Shown here piece by piece: positions 1 through 12,404 of a stretch of DNA of 64,000 nucleotides (the stretch's first letter is position 1; each line of letters starts with the position of its first letter). Location: contig JAJEKV010000031.1 in assembly GCA_021234155.1 (NCBI GenBank), positions 9,744,838 through 9,808,837 of the forward strand, written 5' to 3'. The notes under the pieces were generated by a model. The model was given only the letters and a program-made list of their open reading frames with translations. It made no database searches and was not told the DNA's origin. The stretch is from Isoetes taiwanensis. Lineage: Eukaryota > Streptophyta > Lycopodiopsida > Isoetales > Isoetaceae. The translations under genes and the position numbers were made by a program.

Positions 1-3000
1 TCTGTGAATTTTGTAAAGACACCGTGAACAAATGTACTATATTTTGTAATGAATATACTTGTATATTGGGTTTCATTTGGCTTTCGACTCGCGAGTGAGA
101 AACATGCGCAATCAATGATGAATATGGATTTATATGCTTGTTTATTGTGATTGGATGCAGCTATATTGTAATGAAAATGGTTGTACATTGACTTTCGAGG
201 GCCTTTCTCGACTAAGAAGCTGTGCTCTCTAGATTGATGAGATTTATATGCTTCTTTGTGTGATTGGATCACGACTATATGGAATGAATGCTCTCTCCAA
301 TCTATTTTTAGATCTCCATTCTTTTCTTATGCATGACTATTAGCAAGTAATTGATAATCATGGACTCTCTTTGCTCCCGGTGGTTAGGAGCCTGGATCAG
401 GTTCAGGGCTACACTCTTGCGGGGCTTTGGGATAATTTTGCTCGTGTCCCTTGAACACTATGGGACCTCAAAGGGATGAAGAGAGGAGAAGAACATTCCT
501 GGATCTAGAAGCTCAAAGGGATCTTGCAAGCATTTGCATGACATCCATGGAGTTAAGGGGAGCAGTATATTGACGTGATTGATGAAAGATGCAGGGGGAA
601 AGTGAAAAATGGGATGGGCGGGGTCAGCCGGTGGCTCATGAGGCACCTCCTGCGTGAGCTGCATTCCCGCATTCTTGGGGTTGCCCCAAGGCTTGGGGCG
701 GCAAGAAGAGCCCAGCACATTCTTCCCTAAGGTGGACCACCTATCATGATGATATGGCCTTGATGACGACAAGATCCTGCCATGGTCTGCGTCACGATGT
801 AAAAATACATTTAACTATTCAATTTATTAATAAAATTCTTTTCCAACTACAACATTGAGTTTCAATCGTATTGAAATTCCTTTGTTTGAGTTGTGTATTC
901 TTCTTGGGTATTCGACTGTGATCCAGAAAATGGGGGAAAAGGTGGACCCACCCTAGCAGGAGAAATATTCAAATTAGATGATTTCAAGTCAGAATAGTTT
1001 CCCTCAGTCCTTTTTTGTGTAAATTCTTGAGGACAGTGGGAATGGAATGAGACCCACTTTAATTAAATCACGAACTTGTAACTTTTAAACATCACAAAGA
1101 GGTGCATTTAAGGTTCAGAGGCAGACGAAAGCTTTTGTGACTATCTATTCTGTAGCCTTTGGAATCCAAGTAGAATTGAAAATGGGGCTTGGGTTTGGTA
1201 TAAAACTAACCTAAGCTCCCACAATACCTTCCCTACACTGGTGTCTCCCTAAACCTATAATGAGTACTACGGGCGTTGATTTAAGACCGCTTTCTGTTGG
1301 TGGGACTGTCTCGCTTGATTAAGAGCTCAAAATAGGTCATGGCATGATCCGAGCTTTGGCGTTGACGGGTTAGCAGCTTGTTACTCCATTTTATACCAGG
1401 CGGGTATACAGAACATTCTCTCCACATGCATTTGGAAGCTTCCTGAAGTCCAAAGTACATTCTAGGAAGCTCGCCATTGTTCCTAAATATTCATATGCTT
1501 ACATGTAAGCAATAGAAAATATAGGACATATTTTAGCAAACCACATTCAAGCTGCCCCCTTACCAACCTCATTACAATTATATGTTAGAGATATATAGGA
1601 AATGCAACGTGCATAGGTGCAATGGTTTTTGCATGGTAAGCACGAGAAAGAATGGTTCTTCGCTAGCATGTCAGTAACAACAAAGAGATGATAAACTTCA
1701 CCATTTTAAGTTTTTTCACCTAGCTTATCACCAAAAAAACTATGATTAGCAGATGGTCAATGTTCCCTTGTTTTGACGAATCAATAGTGTTTGATAGTAC
1801 AATGATGTACTTGCTAAGTTTTTTACTCATAGAATATTGTGGCATAGGTGATTCAACTCTTAGCTTATTGTTTAGTCTATTTTATTGCAGAAAATCGATA
1901 TAGCTGCACATGTACAGACGTTGGTATCATCAACCAAGTAACTAAGTCTCTAGTTTTTGCATGCATAATAATAACTGCAACTTATCCTCGTGAGATGATC
2001 ATCCATCAATGCTTAACATTCAGAAAGGTTTGGGGATCACGTAATTCATTTGTTTTAGAAGATGACATGAAGCTGCAATTCTGACATAGTGCAGTGGAAT
2101 CGCATAAAATGTAATGGTAGCACCGCAAAATTTACAGCCTCTCAGAAATGACTTAGAATTCCTCACTTCAGTGAAATATTAATGCATTTATATAGGGTGG
2201 TTGGAGCTCCCTAAATATTGATACAATTTCTTATACATTGTACATCATGGTAAAGAATTTAATCCTTGCTTCCATTAATATCAAACAAGTGTTGAAGACA
2301 AATCGTATAATATATATATATACATCCAAATATCCAAGATAACTCAAGCCCACAATCAATACAATTTCTAGTTGCAGAAGGTCATCAACTAGAGCTCTTT
2401 ATCATGGAGAGTCCTCATTAGAAATTACCATGGTCGCTTGATCCCTCGAATCCAATGGAAGATCATCTCCTTCGTCTGCATACAGGTGGACCTCATTGCC
2501 TTCTAAAGAAGGTTCCACAGAACCAGGAGTAGATCCCACACTAGTTTCTATCCCTAAAGGATGACTCTATTCTGACCTCTGGACCGTCTCTGGTTGATGC
2601 TCACTATCCTCAACCTCCAAATCGCGAAGGAAATTTAGCATCTCATCCGCAGTGGAATTTAAAAGCAAATATTGCCTCCAATATACGATCTATGGGAACT
2701 CTAACCTGGTCTCTTTCAGCGCCTTCTTTCGACTCCATCATGGCACGCCAGTCTGGGGTTGGTCACAAAGAGCCTTCAGGGTGGGTTTTGGGCGCTTGGG
2801 AACTATTCGTTCCGCAGTTACTCCATTCCATGAGATACAACTCATACCATAACAACCATTAATGCTTACCCAATAGTCCCACTGCACCCAACCAGCCAGG
2901 TTGATGCATTGCCGACGGATAACACTTTCGCCCATCCCGTACGCTAAACAATCTCATGTTATCACGGTGCCTACTCGAGTTCAGCATACCACCTAAGGTA

Positions 3001-5531
3001 CGGTCAGACCCTGCGCGTATCTGGTAGGTTTGCCTCATGTGTACACACCCTTCCACGCTGCATCCAGCACTAGAGGACCACTTCTGCCATGTAGCGCGAC
3101 AAAGAATCCAAGCCAAGATAACAATGACTGATGTCACACACAAACACAATCGAGAGTTCAAGCCACTGCAAATGGACCTCGGCCCCGGAGATTATGCATT
3201 TATGCAATATTTTATAATCCTCACATTCCCATATCATTATGTTTGCAATCTATGCAATACTAAATATGACCAAAATGACGATATCAACAGTTTAGATGCA
3301 ATTTCCACGTATTTCTTTAACACATATACCACCATAGAAATGTGAGTTCTATATAAATCTTACCATGCACCCAACATTTGATATTACAGCCCCGTTTGAT
3401 GACTGGTGTTGCGCGGTAGCGTCCGGATGGCGGCGTCTTCGGGAATATCTTTGGCGAGGAGATCTGACCTCTCCCTCACGGGTAAGATGGGGTCAAATTG
3501 ACCCCACTTTATAAGAGATTGTCGGCATAAATACCATTGACAATGAGCACAAACGCGGTATTCAATACAAAGAAGCGTCCCACTCCAAATCGCATGCGAT
3601 CACGGGCGAGGAATTGAACCCAATTACATTTCAATGCCATGGATCTAAAGGCCACAGCACACGTATCTTTAGAATCGAGGAGAGCCTGCTGATACAGATG
3701 ACAAAACTTATCTGATGGATTCAAGAAGGAGACGAGCGGGATCTAAGCCCCAGCCCCGAAACGCTATCTTTGGAATTGAAGCTACCGAGCAGAAGGCAAC
3801 AACAAACAAAAAGCGAACTCTGGGTAGTCATCGCGGTCAGAAAGAAGCAGAGAGAGGCGGGACAACCACCACGAGAACTCTGTGCGAATTCAAGCGGCGG
3901 CAGGATGCTAAACGCGGCAGTTGGGAGCCACTTCTGAGTTTTAAGATCGCGTATTCCGGTTCAAAGCGGCCAGCCGTCGGCCGAATAGGAAGCCGGGCAG
4001 GTGGAGCACCAACCTGGCAACTAGGATTATGCTGCGACAATAAAACCATCCTAACCAGACCATGTGAAGAAAGCGTAAATCTTTCCGAGGTGGCGTAATT
4101 TGACCTCTAATCCAATGTTGTCTTTGCGCCGCGTGGACTATATTCTTTTAGGGAATGTTGACCTTCAAACTGCTTGCAATTACGGATGTTTTACTCTACA
4201 TTCTAAAGCGGGCATTTGCCGCGTGCATGAAGTTTTTATCAGGCTTTCTTGAAATTAGCGAGAATAAATAGATTTCAAAGCCAAGTTAGGTTCTGACCAC
4301 AAATGCCTACTGCCGTCTGAGGAGACAATGAGGTCAAGCAAGAATTGTAATGCGGCAAAATTCATATATACAAGATAAAGTAACAAGATCACAGTTAAAA
4401 TGCTTTTTGATCCATACACCTTGAAGAACTCATTTTGTGCTTTTAGCCACCACAGTCAATGATAACATACAGCTATAGTCGAAGCTGCCATACTGTAAGT
4501 AACATCGCGAATCATCTGAGCTTCTAAGATTCTTTTCTTCTTCTAATATAATGTTCTTGACAACGCCAGAAAACGCATAAATGGCAAAAGGAAAGCATTT
4601 AGCATCCGCAAGCTTAAAGAAACAAAGAATGCTGAAATCTTTGCGAAGTAAAATCTTATCCATGCAACATAGCAGATTTCGTACCATATGTACTGGGTGC
4701 CATAGTACGAGGAAGATAAAAGAAGACGAGGTGAACGGTTGCACACATAATCAAAAAGCAAACACATCCAGCTGACGCCTTATCCAGCCTGCTTTAAGCG
4801 TACTAGCCATAAGCCAGAAAAACTTAACCCGGCCAAAAGATACCGCGGATATTATGAAGCATCTTTTTCCACAACTAATGCAAAAGCAGCTACATCCAAG
4901 CTATGGCTCACCTCAACGCAAAATGATCCATGCGTAGCCATTGGTACGATATGGCGGAGGAGAAGCTGCTGCTTGAAGAAAATGTGAGAGAAACGCGTAA
5001 GCTTTTTATGCGGTAGAGAAATTCGCCACGACATTCAACTTTCTGAGAATGCCCCGAGGTTAAATTAGATGAAGCATTCTCATGACAGTCTTCGACACTC
5101 CACGAAATTAGCCGTCAGGCGTTAACCTATCTATCTGCTCTGAATCAAATACGTGATACCATCGCTCCGGTAAAGTCACGTTTTGGTATGCCAATTCCTT
5201 TGTCCCAATTTGTACGTCGCTGTAGTAAAATATGGTTTCGTGATCATGACTACATTTGTGGCACATAACAACTATAACAACCCTGACCATGAACATTCCT
5301 AATGTTTGCCATTAGCGTAGCCATCGGTTCATGGGTTTTCTCCTAATATTCAATTTTAGGATACTTCCCTTACCATTTCCCAATCCTATGCCGTATCTCG
5401 TCTCTCGGCAAATTTTTTCCTCTTCTGACGACCTCTTTCTCCCCATAGAGAACGGACCACAAGTGGCCCTTATCTCGAAGGCTAGCCTATCCAGGTGTCA
5501 AAAAATCTGAGTGGTTATGGCTTAAGCGGTC
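1..5531. other. Intergenic stretch without a supported gene
   Basis: I see no open frame with a recognisable domain or a convincing splice structure. Short ORFs at 458-772 (minus), 2859-3161 (minus), 3509-3724 (minus) and 3715-4098 (plus) have no motif I know. The part near 3,500-4,100 is richer in GC than its surroundings and is open on both strands, which usually means composition and not coding. Around 2,640-3,110 the sequence has the look of old repeat DNA (gag-like wording on the minus strand, several stops), but I cannot assign it to a family. Confidence 0.5.
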
Positions 5532-5840
5532 CTTCAAAATTCGATGGCCGTTCTGGACCGTCGAGGGTTAGACAGAAGGTAACCACAAGGTATGGATCGA
5601 CGCTTGAGTGCTCCACAAAATAAATCTGGGTTTTGGCTCTATTTGTCGTAACTTCTTTCCAGCCTCAGTAAGATGCTATTCGAGATCACTGATTCCTAGC
5701 ATCACAGGATAATTTGAGTTGGATGTGGCTTAAACCATTGATCATGATCTAGAATAGACTGTTTCAAAATTCAATGGCCGTTTTGGACCGTCGCCTAGGT
5801 TAGATCAAAGATGCTCACAAAAGCTATGGATCGTCACCTA
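5532..5840 (+). repeat. Imperfect direct repeat, two copies about 230 bp apart
   Basis: The block beginning TTCAAAATTCGATGGCCGTT near 5,535 recurs as TTCAAAATTCAATGGCCGTT near 5,764. Both are followed by a TGGACCGTCG core, then by a TATGGATCG stretch about 50 bases further on. The copies differ by several substitutions and small indels, so this is an old local duplication. It lies just upstream of the tentative small gene starting at 5,913. Confidence 0.6.
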
Positions 5841-5912
5841 TGGTTAGGTCAGAAGATGCTTGAAAGGTCAATTAGGGTTTTGCAGCTCCCTGTTATCGTA
5901 GCTTTACCCAAT

Positions 5913-8114
5913 ATGGCTGAGGATCATGTTCAAGATTATAGTTCCCGTCAGCACAGAATAATGACATCCTGGCATTTGAGACGTGAGTTACTCTGCCATG
6001 CCATTTGCATTTCGGGTTCCACTTTGGTATGGACCAACATGTCTATTTGCCAGAGTTTCGCTCTGTAATCTGTGCAGGTGAATGTTTGGTAGGGTCAGTT
6101 CTGGCTGCAAAGGCATGTGCAATGCATTCTCTTTGGTAAAAACCTCTGCATGACAGTTAAAATTTTTATCTGATGAACAGGGGCCTGAATCATAATTTCT
6201 CTGGGGCTACTTCTTTATATTAACGTGCAGTCTATGGCTTTTAATTCGTCAACTAGGGTGTGCCATCTGTATCTGACACCTTCAATGCTTCAAAATAAGA
6301 AGAGTGATTTGAACTCAATGCATCACCATATAGCTATGAGACTCTTTTACATTAATTGTTGGAATTTGAAAGACCAAAACGTCCCCTTTGCTATGATGTG
6401 GGACAATAATGGTAGTCAATCCCACATTTTGATCTCGTACCTTTGCTGCTGATGTGTTGAAATGCAGCATTCTGTATCTCCCAATATTGGCCAATTACGG
6501 CATTCTGTATCTCTAATGTGGCCACTCATCGGCTCTTTCATTCTGCCATTTCTGCTTCCCTAGGTTTATCTTAATCAATTATTATCGGCACGTAATGTTG
6601 CAAACTGGTAAAGAACAGTATATGTGCTGGCACAGAATCAATTCTTGGTTCGTTTTGAGGTTATGACTCCATGTGCTTTGTAAGCCTCCTATCTTCTGCT
6701 TGGATTATAGGGTCTGTGATTATACTCAGTATAATGGGGTACCTCTGCATGCAGCATCCTCTAAACTAGTGGCTTAGACATGGGCATCCTAGATGGAGTA
6801 TTATAGTTTGGCAGCTTCCCAATTCAGGCTATGCTTGTCAAGGATATATTTGTCATGTTTAGGTGTGCATATGCTCAGTATAATAGGATATCTCTGCATA
6901 GTTCTTTTCTTATTGCTTAACTTCTATTTTTAAGATACTTGTTTGAGGATTTCTTATTCTACGGACAAACGATATCATGTGCATATGTAGGTTTTGCAGG
7001 CAGCTCAGTGGGTGAATGATTAGCATCTCTTAAGGGGTCTTTTATTCTGGTTTAAATGGAAACCTTGCTGAGTTCTACGGTAAAGTGCTTTCTTGTTTAT
7101 TTACAGGTTATAAATTTCCATAGAAAACTCTGTTTTGCTATGTCAAGAGATGTGACTGTATGAGAGAATCGTAATATTTTTAGACAGCCACAGAGCAAAA
7201 CAACCTTGGGACTGCTAAGAACATCCCATCTGCACATGAATTTTTTTGGTTGCTTATGACCCAGAGCGGGTTCGCGAATGCATCATATTTTGCTCGAATG
7301 TTTAAGCATGAACGCAAGGGAAGGAGGCATAGAGAAGGAGGACCCTAAATGAAGTTATTTATGCCCTTCAGAACTTCGTAGGAAGTAAAGGATCATAGAT
7401 GGCACAGGGGAGTGCTATTCTATCAGGGGTTCAGAGGGGCCTTACATCCTATGCGTGGAGGCGATTGAACTTGACTAACTAATCTGGTGTGTACGAACTT
7501 GTCAAGCAGAAGCTACTCAAAAAATTTCCAGAGAATTAGTTTAATTGCTGGTTCGAACCTCTTGTGTTTTCCTGTCATTACATAGTTTAGCCCATTGGTT
7601 GTTCTTACTTGGTAAAACTGGCCATTGAAACCAATACATGACTTGAATTGAAATTTTAGTAAGAAAAAGAAACCACATCTACTAGCAGCTTTTAAAAATT
7701 CCTGCTTTTAAATAACCATCATATATGATGAAAACAACAAAAGTTGAGGGCCCAGTACAAGTGCATAGTACAACTACATACAGTCCCAGATATGGTGATA
7801 TGCTTGTAACTGTTTACTACGAGCAATGGTGCAGATTTATGTAGATGAGACTGAGATGCTGGTTTCTAGTGGGCAGAGAGGATAAGCTGCTAGTCAATAG
7901 TACAGAAACGGTAATGGCCTCTCAGCTATATGGTCCAACAGTGCAATGAGAACATCAATACGTTATGCGGGAGATGTCTAAAGATTATTTACATTTAACT
8001 TTAGCTTGTCTCATTGGGAGTTATGACGATGCATATTGTTTTTTTTTGCAGAACTTGAGCATGGAGCGACCTGCTACTGCTAAAAGCTTACGAAAACTTA
8101 AGAGTAAGAAGTAA
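5913..8114 (+). CDS. Tentative small spliced gene, unidentified
   Basis: This is a weak prediction from sequence signals only. A possible first exon runs 5,913-5,982. It starts ATGGCTGAG, encodes 23 residues beginning MAEDHVQDYSSRQ, and ends at a good donor (GAC|GTGAGT). About 40 bases upstream is an AGGGTTTT element of the telo-box type often seen near plant transcription starts. A possible last exon runs 8,052-8,114 after a T-rich acceptor (TTTTTTTGCAG). It gives a basic tail ending RKLKSKK and a TAA stop. Joining the two exons directly does not keep the last exon in that frame, so at least one middle exon must exist and I could not place it. I do not recognise the protein. It could equally be chance. 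Confidence 0.2.
7001..7059 (+). repeat. tRNA-like A and B boxes, SINE head candidate
   Basis: CAGCTCAGTGG at 7,001-7,011 matches the RNA polymerase III A-box consensus at 10 of 11 bases. GGTTTAAATGG at 7,049-7,059 resembles a B box, and the 48-base spacing fits a tRNA or a tRNA-derived SINE. The stretch does not fold into a proper tRNA (no matching acceptor arms), so I read it as the head of an old SINE. I could not define its tail. Confidence 0.35.
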
Positions 8115-8721
8115 GAATTCATTGTTGTAGTGGTTTAATTGATGAAGGTTATCATTGTTTTGATTCTATGTTACAAGATTATCTCTTTAGACCACTAGCA
8201 GATCATTGCAGATGCATGCTTTCTCTTTTAAGCAGAGCATGGCAAATAGATGAAAACGACTTTATTAATAAAATACCAATAAAGCCTGATTTGGTGAGTT
8301 GGGCTGAATTCTTGGGGTGTCCTAAGTGTCACGAGAAAAATGCACCTTAGATCATATGCTTGATAAATTCTGGGCAGATAAGAAACAATTCTTAAACAAA
8401 TAAAAAAAGGATTCAGTCAATTAACGATCATCTTCAGGAAGCCAAGTTGCTTGCTGCTTATGGAAGTCAGGCTTGTTTCAATAAATCAAGATAATGAATG
8501 ATATTATTGGTTTAGTGGCTGTGTTTCCAGCTCAAGGATTATCCAGAAATAAGATTGCATAATCTCTGTCTCTCTAACTGCCAACTGTGGCATTCAAGAA
8601 CCTTCCTTTCTAAAATTCTTCGTCAAGTATTCTGTTTGATCTCTCATAACCTGGGCATTACAGTTTGATATTTAAATTTTGGGGTGTCAAATCATTTCAT
8701 GTTTGGGGTGTCACATCATTT

Positions 8722-8859
8722 CATGAAATCATACAAGAGTCTTGTTGGAGACTTTAATGCGTGTATAGGTCGATCTAGAACTTGAAAGTTCATGAAATCA
8801 TACAAGAGTCTTGTTGGAGACTTTAATGCGTGTATAGGTCGATCTAGAACTTGAAAGTT
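8722..8859 (+). repeat. Tandem duplication, 69-bp unit, two copies
   Basis: The unit starts CATGAAATCATACAAGAGTC and ends GAACTTGAAAGTT. Copy 1 is 8,722-8,790 and copy 2 is 8,791-8,859. The copies look identical by eye, so the duplication is recent or homogenised. Just before it, TTTGGGGTGTCA...ATTTCATG also occurs twice in a row at about 8,680-8,723, with one base difference. Confidence 0.85.
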
Positions 8860-9819
8860 CTATTTTAAACGAGCCACTTTTTGAAGGGAAATTTATTGAC
8901 TTCCTAGACTTTGGCAAAAATGTCTTCTGGGGCGTGGGGTTCAATTCTCCAATCTCTTTTTTAGGTGCCTTACTGCAGCTGTTTAATCTAACTTTCACGA
9001 ACAGCATACATAATGAATCTTTGTCACTTCATAGTAAATTCTATGTTCTATAGAATTTATCATAAATTCTATGCACTTTCAAATGCCAAGTATAATGATT
9101 TCAGACTTCAGTTTTGCTGATTTGTACTCAATTATAGGTCTTAGAACTCTTGTATTTCACCAGGGAACTACAGGTCTTTTGCCTTAACAGATTAAGAAAA
9201 TCAAGGAATTGCATGCCTCCTATGTGGTGTAATAGAATCTTCTTCCCGTGATGGTCTGATGGCACTTTGGTTACAAATGGGATGCAAAGACATCCCATAT
9301 TTTGATATGCCACCATATTATTAGAACATATTCTACTCGTCAGCGATTCGTACATAGTTCTCCATGCCCGATCTAGTAATTTATATCCTAAGATACCATA
9401 TTGAACTACAGAAGAGATCATAACATAAGCACACACTTGTAACATGATGTGGCTTCTAAGATAATAGGGAAACACGAGAGTTGTTTTGAGAGTTGTTTTA
9501 ATGCTAAAATTTTCGTATCATTTGACATCATTGTTGCTCAATGCTAACTTGAAGTTAGTTTGCATGTCAATTAACACCATGTGTAGGTTGTAGTGGATAT
9601 AAGTTGTCACTTTCTGTTATGGCATCTCCACGATCAAATAATATTCCATCTCGGTTCTGCGGGGTCAAACATCCGCGTCTCCTTGTTCATTTGCCGAGGT
9701 TTTAGGCAATCAACTTGTCGAGCCGCGCTCAAAAATCGAGGACGAAAAAGGGGGTGTTTGCCATTGATCACGAACCGCCACCAAAAGCTAAGCAATGTCC
9801 TTGCTTGTTCGGTGTTCCT
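8860..9819. other. Intergenic, no supported gene
   Basis: AT-rich sequence with scattered stops in all frames. The longest ORF (9,128-9,475, minus, 115 residues) has no motif I recognise and no good splice context. From about 9,640 to 9,820 the base composition becomes richer in GC, running into the tRNA-Tyr-like fragment. This GC-richer piece may have come in together with it. Confidence 0.5.
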
Positions 9820-9900
9820 GGGAGAGGGACCGAGTGGTTAAAAGCGACAGACTACAAATCCTTTGAATAGAATATTCTACGTGGGTTTGAATTTGAATGG
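9820..9900 (+). pseudogene. Mitochondrial-type tRNA-Tyr-like fragment (decayed)
   Basis: The stretch reads GGGAGAG, then GACCGAGTGGTTAAAAGCGA, then CAGACTACAAATC, a short variable arm and TTCTACGTGGGTTTGAAT. From memory this follows plant mitochondrial trnY(GUA) along about 70 bases, including the class II variable arm and the TTCTACGT segment. Two things show it is not functional: the anticodon region reads ACTACAAAT where ACTGTAAAT is expected, and the 3' acceptor strand that should pair with GGGAGAG is absent. The likely origin is a fragment of organelle DNA moved to the nucleus. Alternatively it is a tRNA-derived repeat. Confidence 0.5.
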
Positions 9901-11210
9901 ATGCATAGGCTTTCTATCATTTTACGAATACTAGCTCTTTATGGCTATAGATCCTCCCAATTCAAATTATAAACTTCCACGTTTTTAGTTTCGTATTGTG
10001 GGAGGGCCTTCTCGCAATGGTTGGGACTATGATTTTGATGTCATATTGTATATAGAAAAGGGTATATTTTGCCATGTTTGAGCAGCTTAATTGCATTTAG
10101 TGGTCACGTTGCTATTTTTGGTGTGTTTTTACTTTTTGCTATGATTGGAAAAGAAAAAGTATTTATGCGGTGTGGATAAAAGGACAAAAGGACGCGCTCC
10201 TTTCTATTTTTCTTGGGCGTCTTGCGAGCCCGAGCGTGCAATCGAGGCTCTGCAAATCCGATTGAAGGGCTCTTCATATTCTTGTGTTGAAGGGCATGCT
10301 TGGCATGTTCACAGTTGTTAAGCATGTGGCAAAAGCAGTGGCAAAAGGATTTGGATCGTTCGATTGTTGCCAAGCGTGGCAAAAAGATTGATTCCCCAGC
10401 ACGAGCGGTGAGGCGATCCTATTGTTGGAAGTTTGGTACGTGTTGAGTGGGTGTGTTACGGCGATGGGCATAATTTAGGCCTCAATAGAGCTATATTTCA
10501 CGCAAACTTAAACGGCAGGGTTAGATTAGGTGTGCCGACAAAGAGGCCTTGTAGATTGTGTCATCAACCACAAAACCACCTTTCCTACGTGGTTCAAAAG
10601 CTTTAATAAGGAGGTGGAGCAGATTTAGGCGAGAGTTAAACTGCATGTGCTAGTTTGTGAGCAAAGTTTGGTAGGTGTGCGAATAATAAGGCACAAAAGA
10701 AAGGCGTCACGATTAGCTAGTCTCAAAGATCTCTTGCAAAAATAATCGTCGAAACAAGTCAAGTAAGCACAAATCCACCCTTTAGGGTAAAAGCTCACCA
10801 CCATGGGGTTGTCCTTGAGCAAGAGTTTTCAAAAGAAAGGAAATAAGCATAAAGTTAGCCACTACAAATCCTTTGTAGCAAAAACATAAATTTAAGGAAA
10901 TAGGCTAGGCTTGGGATTTGGCTTAGATCTTCAATTGGGATAGACTAAACATACTAGTTGCTCCTTTTCTAACATTCAATTCCTTACAAAGATAAAGGTA
11001 TCCCTTAATAAAAGCCTTACATGAATAACGTTCTTATATTTAGCCCAAGTCCCTTTTTAACATTAAAAAGTATCCCTTTTTTGCCCATAGATATAATAGA
11101 TCGTACCTCATAGCTATAAAGATAGTTTACTATCTTTTCTAAAGATTCTTAGATTAGCTTATGGTTTATAACTTGTCCTATATTAGATAAAAATATCCCC
11201 AATGGTCTAG
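9901..11210. other. Intergenic, no supported gene
   Basis: No domain-bearing frame is visible. Two minus-strand ORFs of 92 and 65 residues (10,104-10,471) lie in a moderately GC-rich piece but have no recognisable motif. From 10,850 the DNA is AT-rich with short TATA-like runs. Confidence 0.5.
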
Positions 11211-11346
11211 CTAAGGATAATTGTTAACTTAACTTATTGTATATTCTCTAAGATACTTGGGTCCAAGGGTTAATATAAACATCTATAGCTTTTCTTTCTC
11301 ATACTCTTGCTCCGGCAACCCCACTCCCAGAAGCGCCACCATATCA
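11211..11346 (+). repeat. Left copy of a 136-bp direct repeat
   Basis: This copy matches 12,271-12,404. The first 100 or so bases are almost identical, including GGGTTAATATAAACATCTAT, which holds a TATA-like motif followed by a pyrimidine-rich tract. Divergence is confined to the 3' third. Both copies contain TGTTAAC near the start and end in ATATCA, which is compatible with the TG...CA ends of a short LTR. However, identity begins about 10 bases before the TG, and I see neither a target-site duplication nor a clear primer-binding site. Confidence 0.8.
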
Positions 11347-11443
11347 ATTCCTTCCCTTCTTGGGATTGATAAGTCCTCGATCAAAAATTATATGGCAAAT
11401 TAATACAACCAAGTCCATGCTTGCAACTGCCTGTCGGAAATGC

Positions 11444-11637
11444 TCAAGTCCGACCCTTTAGGCTAAAATTTTCAAGTCCGACCCTTTAGGCTAAAATTTT
11501 CAGTCGACCCCTTTAGGCTAAAAACTTTCAAGTCGACCCTTTAGTCAAGTCCGGCCCTTTAGGCTAAAAATTTTCAAGTCGACCCTTTAGGCTAAAAACT
11601 TTCAAGTCCGACCCTTTAGGCTAAAAATTTTCAAGTC
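11444..11637 (+). repeat. Tandem array, about 7 units of 28-30 bp
   Basis: The unit is approximately CAAGTCCGACCCTTTAGGCT followed by AAAAATTTT. There are seven copies, one cut short to about 16 bases (near 11,529). Copies vary at CCGACC/CGACC/CCGGCC and in the number of As. There are no spacers: unit follows unit directly, so this is a minisatellite and not a CRISPR. It lies just inside the left member of the 11.2/12.3-kb direct repeats. Confidence 0.9.
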
Positions 11638-12270
11638 CAACTATTATCTTTTGCAAACATATTAGTTGCCTCGGGACTTTTACTATATATTACACAAAGA
11701 AAAAGAACACCTTATACTTCCACCTTGAATTTCCCTAAGGCAAATGTAACTCAAATATTCGTTTACCTTATAGCTACAAACGCCTAAAACTTAGGTTGCT
11801 CATATGCCAATAAGAAGGTAAGAATATCTCTCAAAATAATTCCATGCATGACAATTTCTATGTCCTGCGAAAAACTCAATCATGGCATTAGAACCTACAA
11901 ACCAAACCAAATGGTATGGTTCTTTGGATTATACCAATAATTGCATGTATCGCCTACATGGGTTCATGTCTTACATATTAATAACCTAGAGAATTCAATG
12001 ACAAATGGTATGTTTCTTTACTAACATATCCTCAAATGATTTTTCTTTCAACATACCACAGTAAGGCTTGAAGTGGTTTATCAATGGCTTCAAATGAAAT
12101 GCAAATACTTATGAAGATCTAATCAATCACAACCTAGAGAGACACCATGGCACGACCTATTTCCATATTCATTAAACTTCTATACCAAGTTATGCTGTGC
12201 AATTATTTCATATTAACCAATCACTTCATGGTCCTATGATTTTCTCAGTTCTTCATAAGCTGGCTCATAA

Positions 12271-12404
12271 CTAGGGATAATTGTTAACTTAACTTATTGT
12301 ATATTCTCTAAGATACTTGGGTCCAAGGGTTAATATAAACATCTATAGCTTTCTTTCTCATACTCTTGCTCCCGACAACCACTCCCCCGAGCGCCACCAT
12401 ATCA
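12271..12404 (+). repeat. Right copy of the 11.2-kb direct repeat
   Basis: This is the partner of 11,211-11,346, offset by 1,060 bases. It has the same TATA-like and pyrimidine-rich stretch and the same GCGCCACCATATCA end. The interval between the copies holds a minisatellite and no coding frame. If the pair are LTRs, the whole (about 1.2 kb) has the size of a non-autonomous TRIM-type element. If not, it is a segmental duplication. Confidence 0.8.

Noticed and set aside
458-772. Minus-strand ORF of 104 residues, Pro/His-rich
   Set aside because: No domain, no splice context and no start context. The plus strand here also reads protein-like in parts (MGPQRDEERRR), but with several stops.
3715-4098. 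Plus-strand ORF of 127 residues in a GC-richer piece
   Set aside because: Low-complexity Arg/Lys/Thr wording, with a minus-strand ORF over the same bases. Most likely a composition effect.
7547-7562. GGTTCGAACC as a tRNA or SINE B box
   Set aside because: The motif is self-complementary, and no acceptable A box lies at the right distance on the plus strand. On the minus strand the A-box match is poor.
9820-9900. A functional tRNA gene
   Set aside because: The acceptor strands do not pair and the anticodon region is altered, so it is listed as a decayed fragment.
11444-11637. CRISPR-like array of about 28-30-bp repeats
   Set aside because: Repeats follow each other with no unique spacers and are imperfect, in a eukaryotic genome. 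It is a minisatellite.
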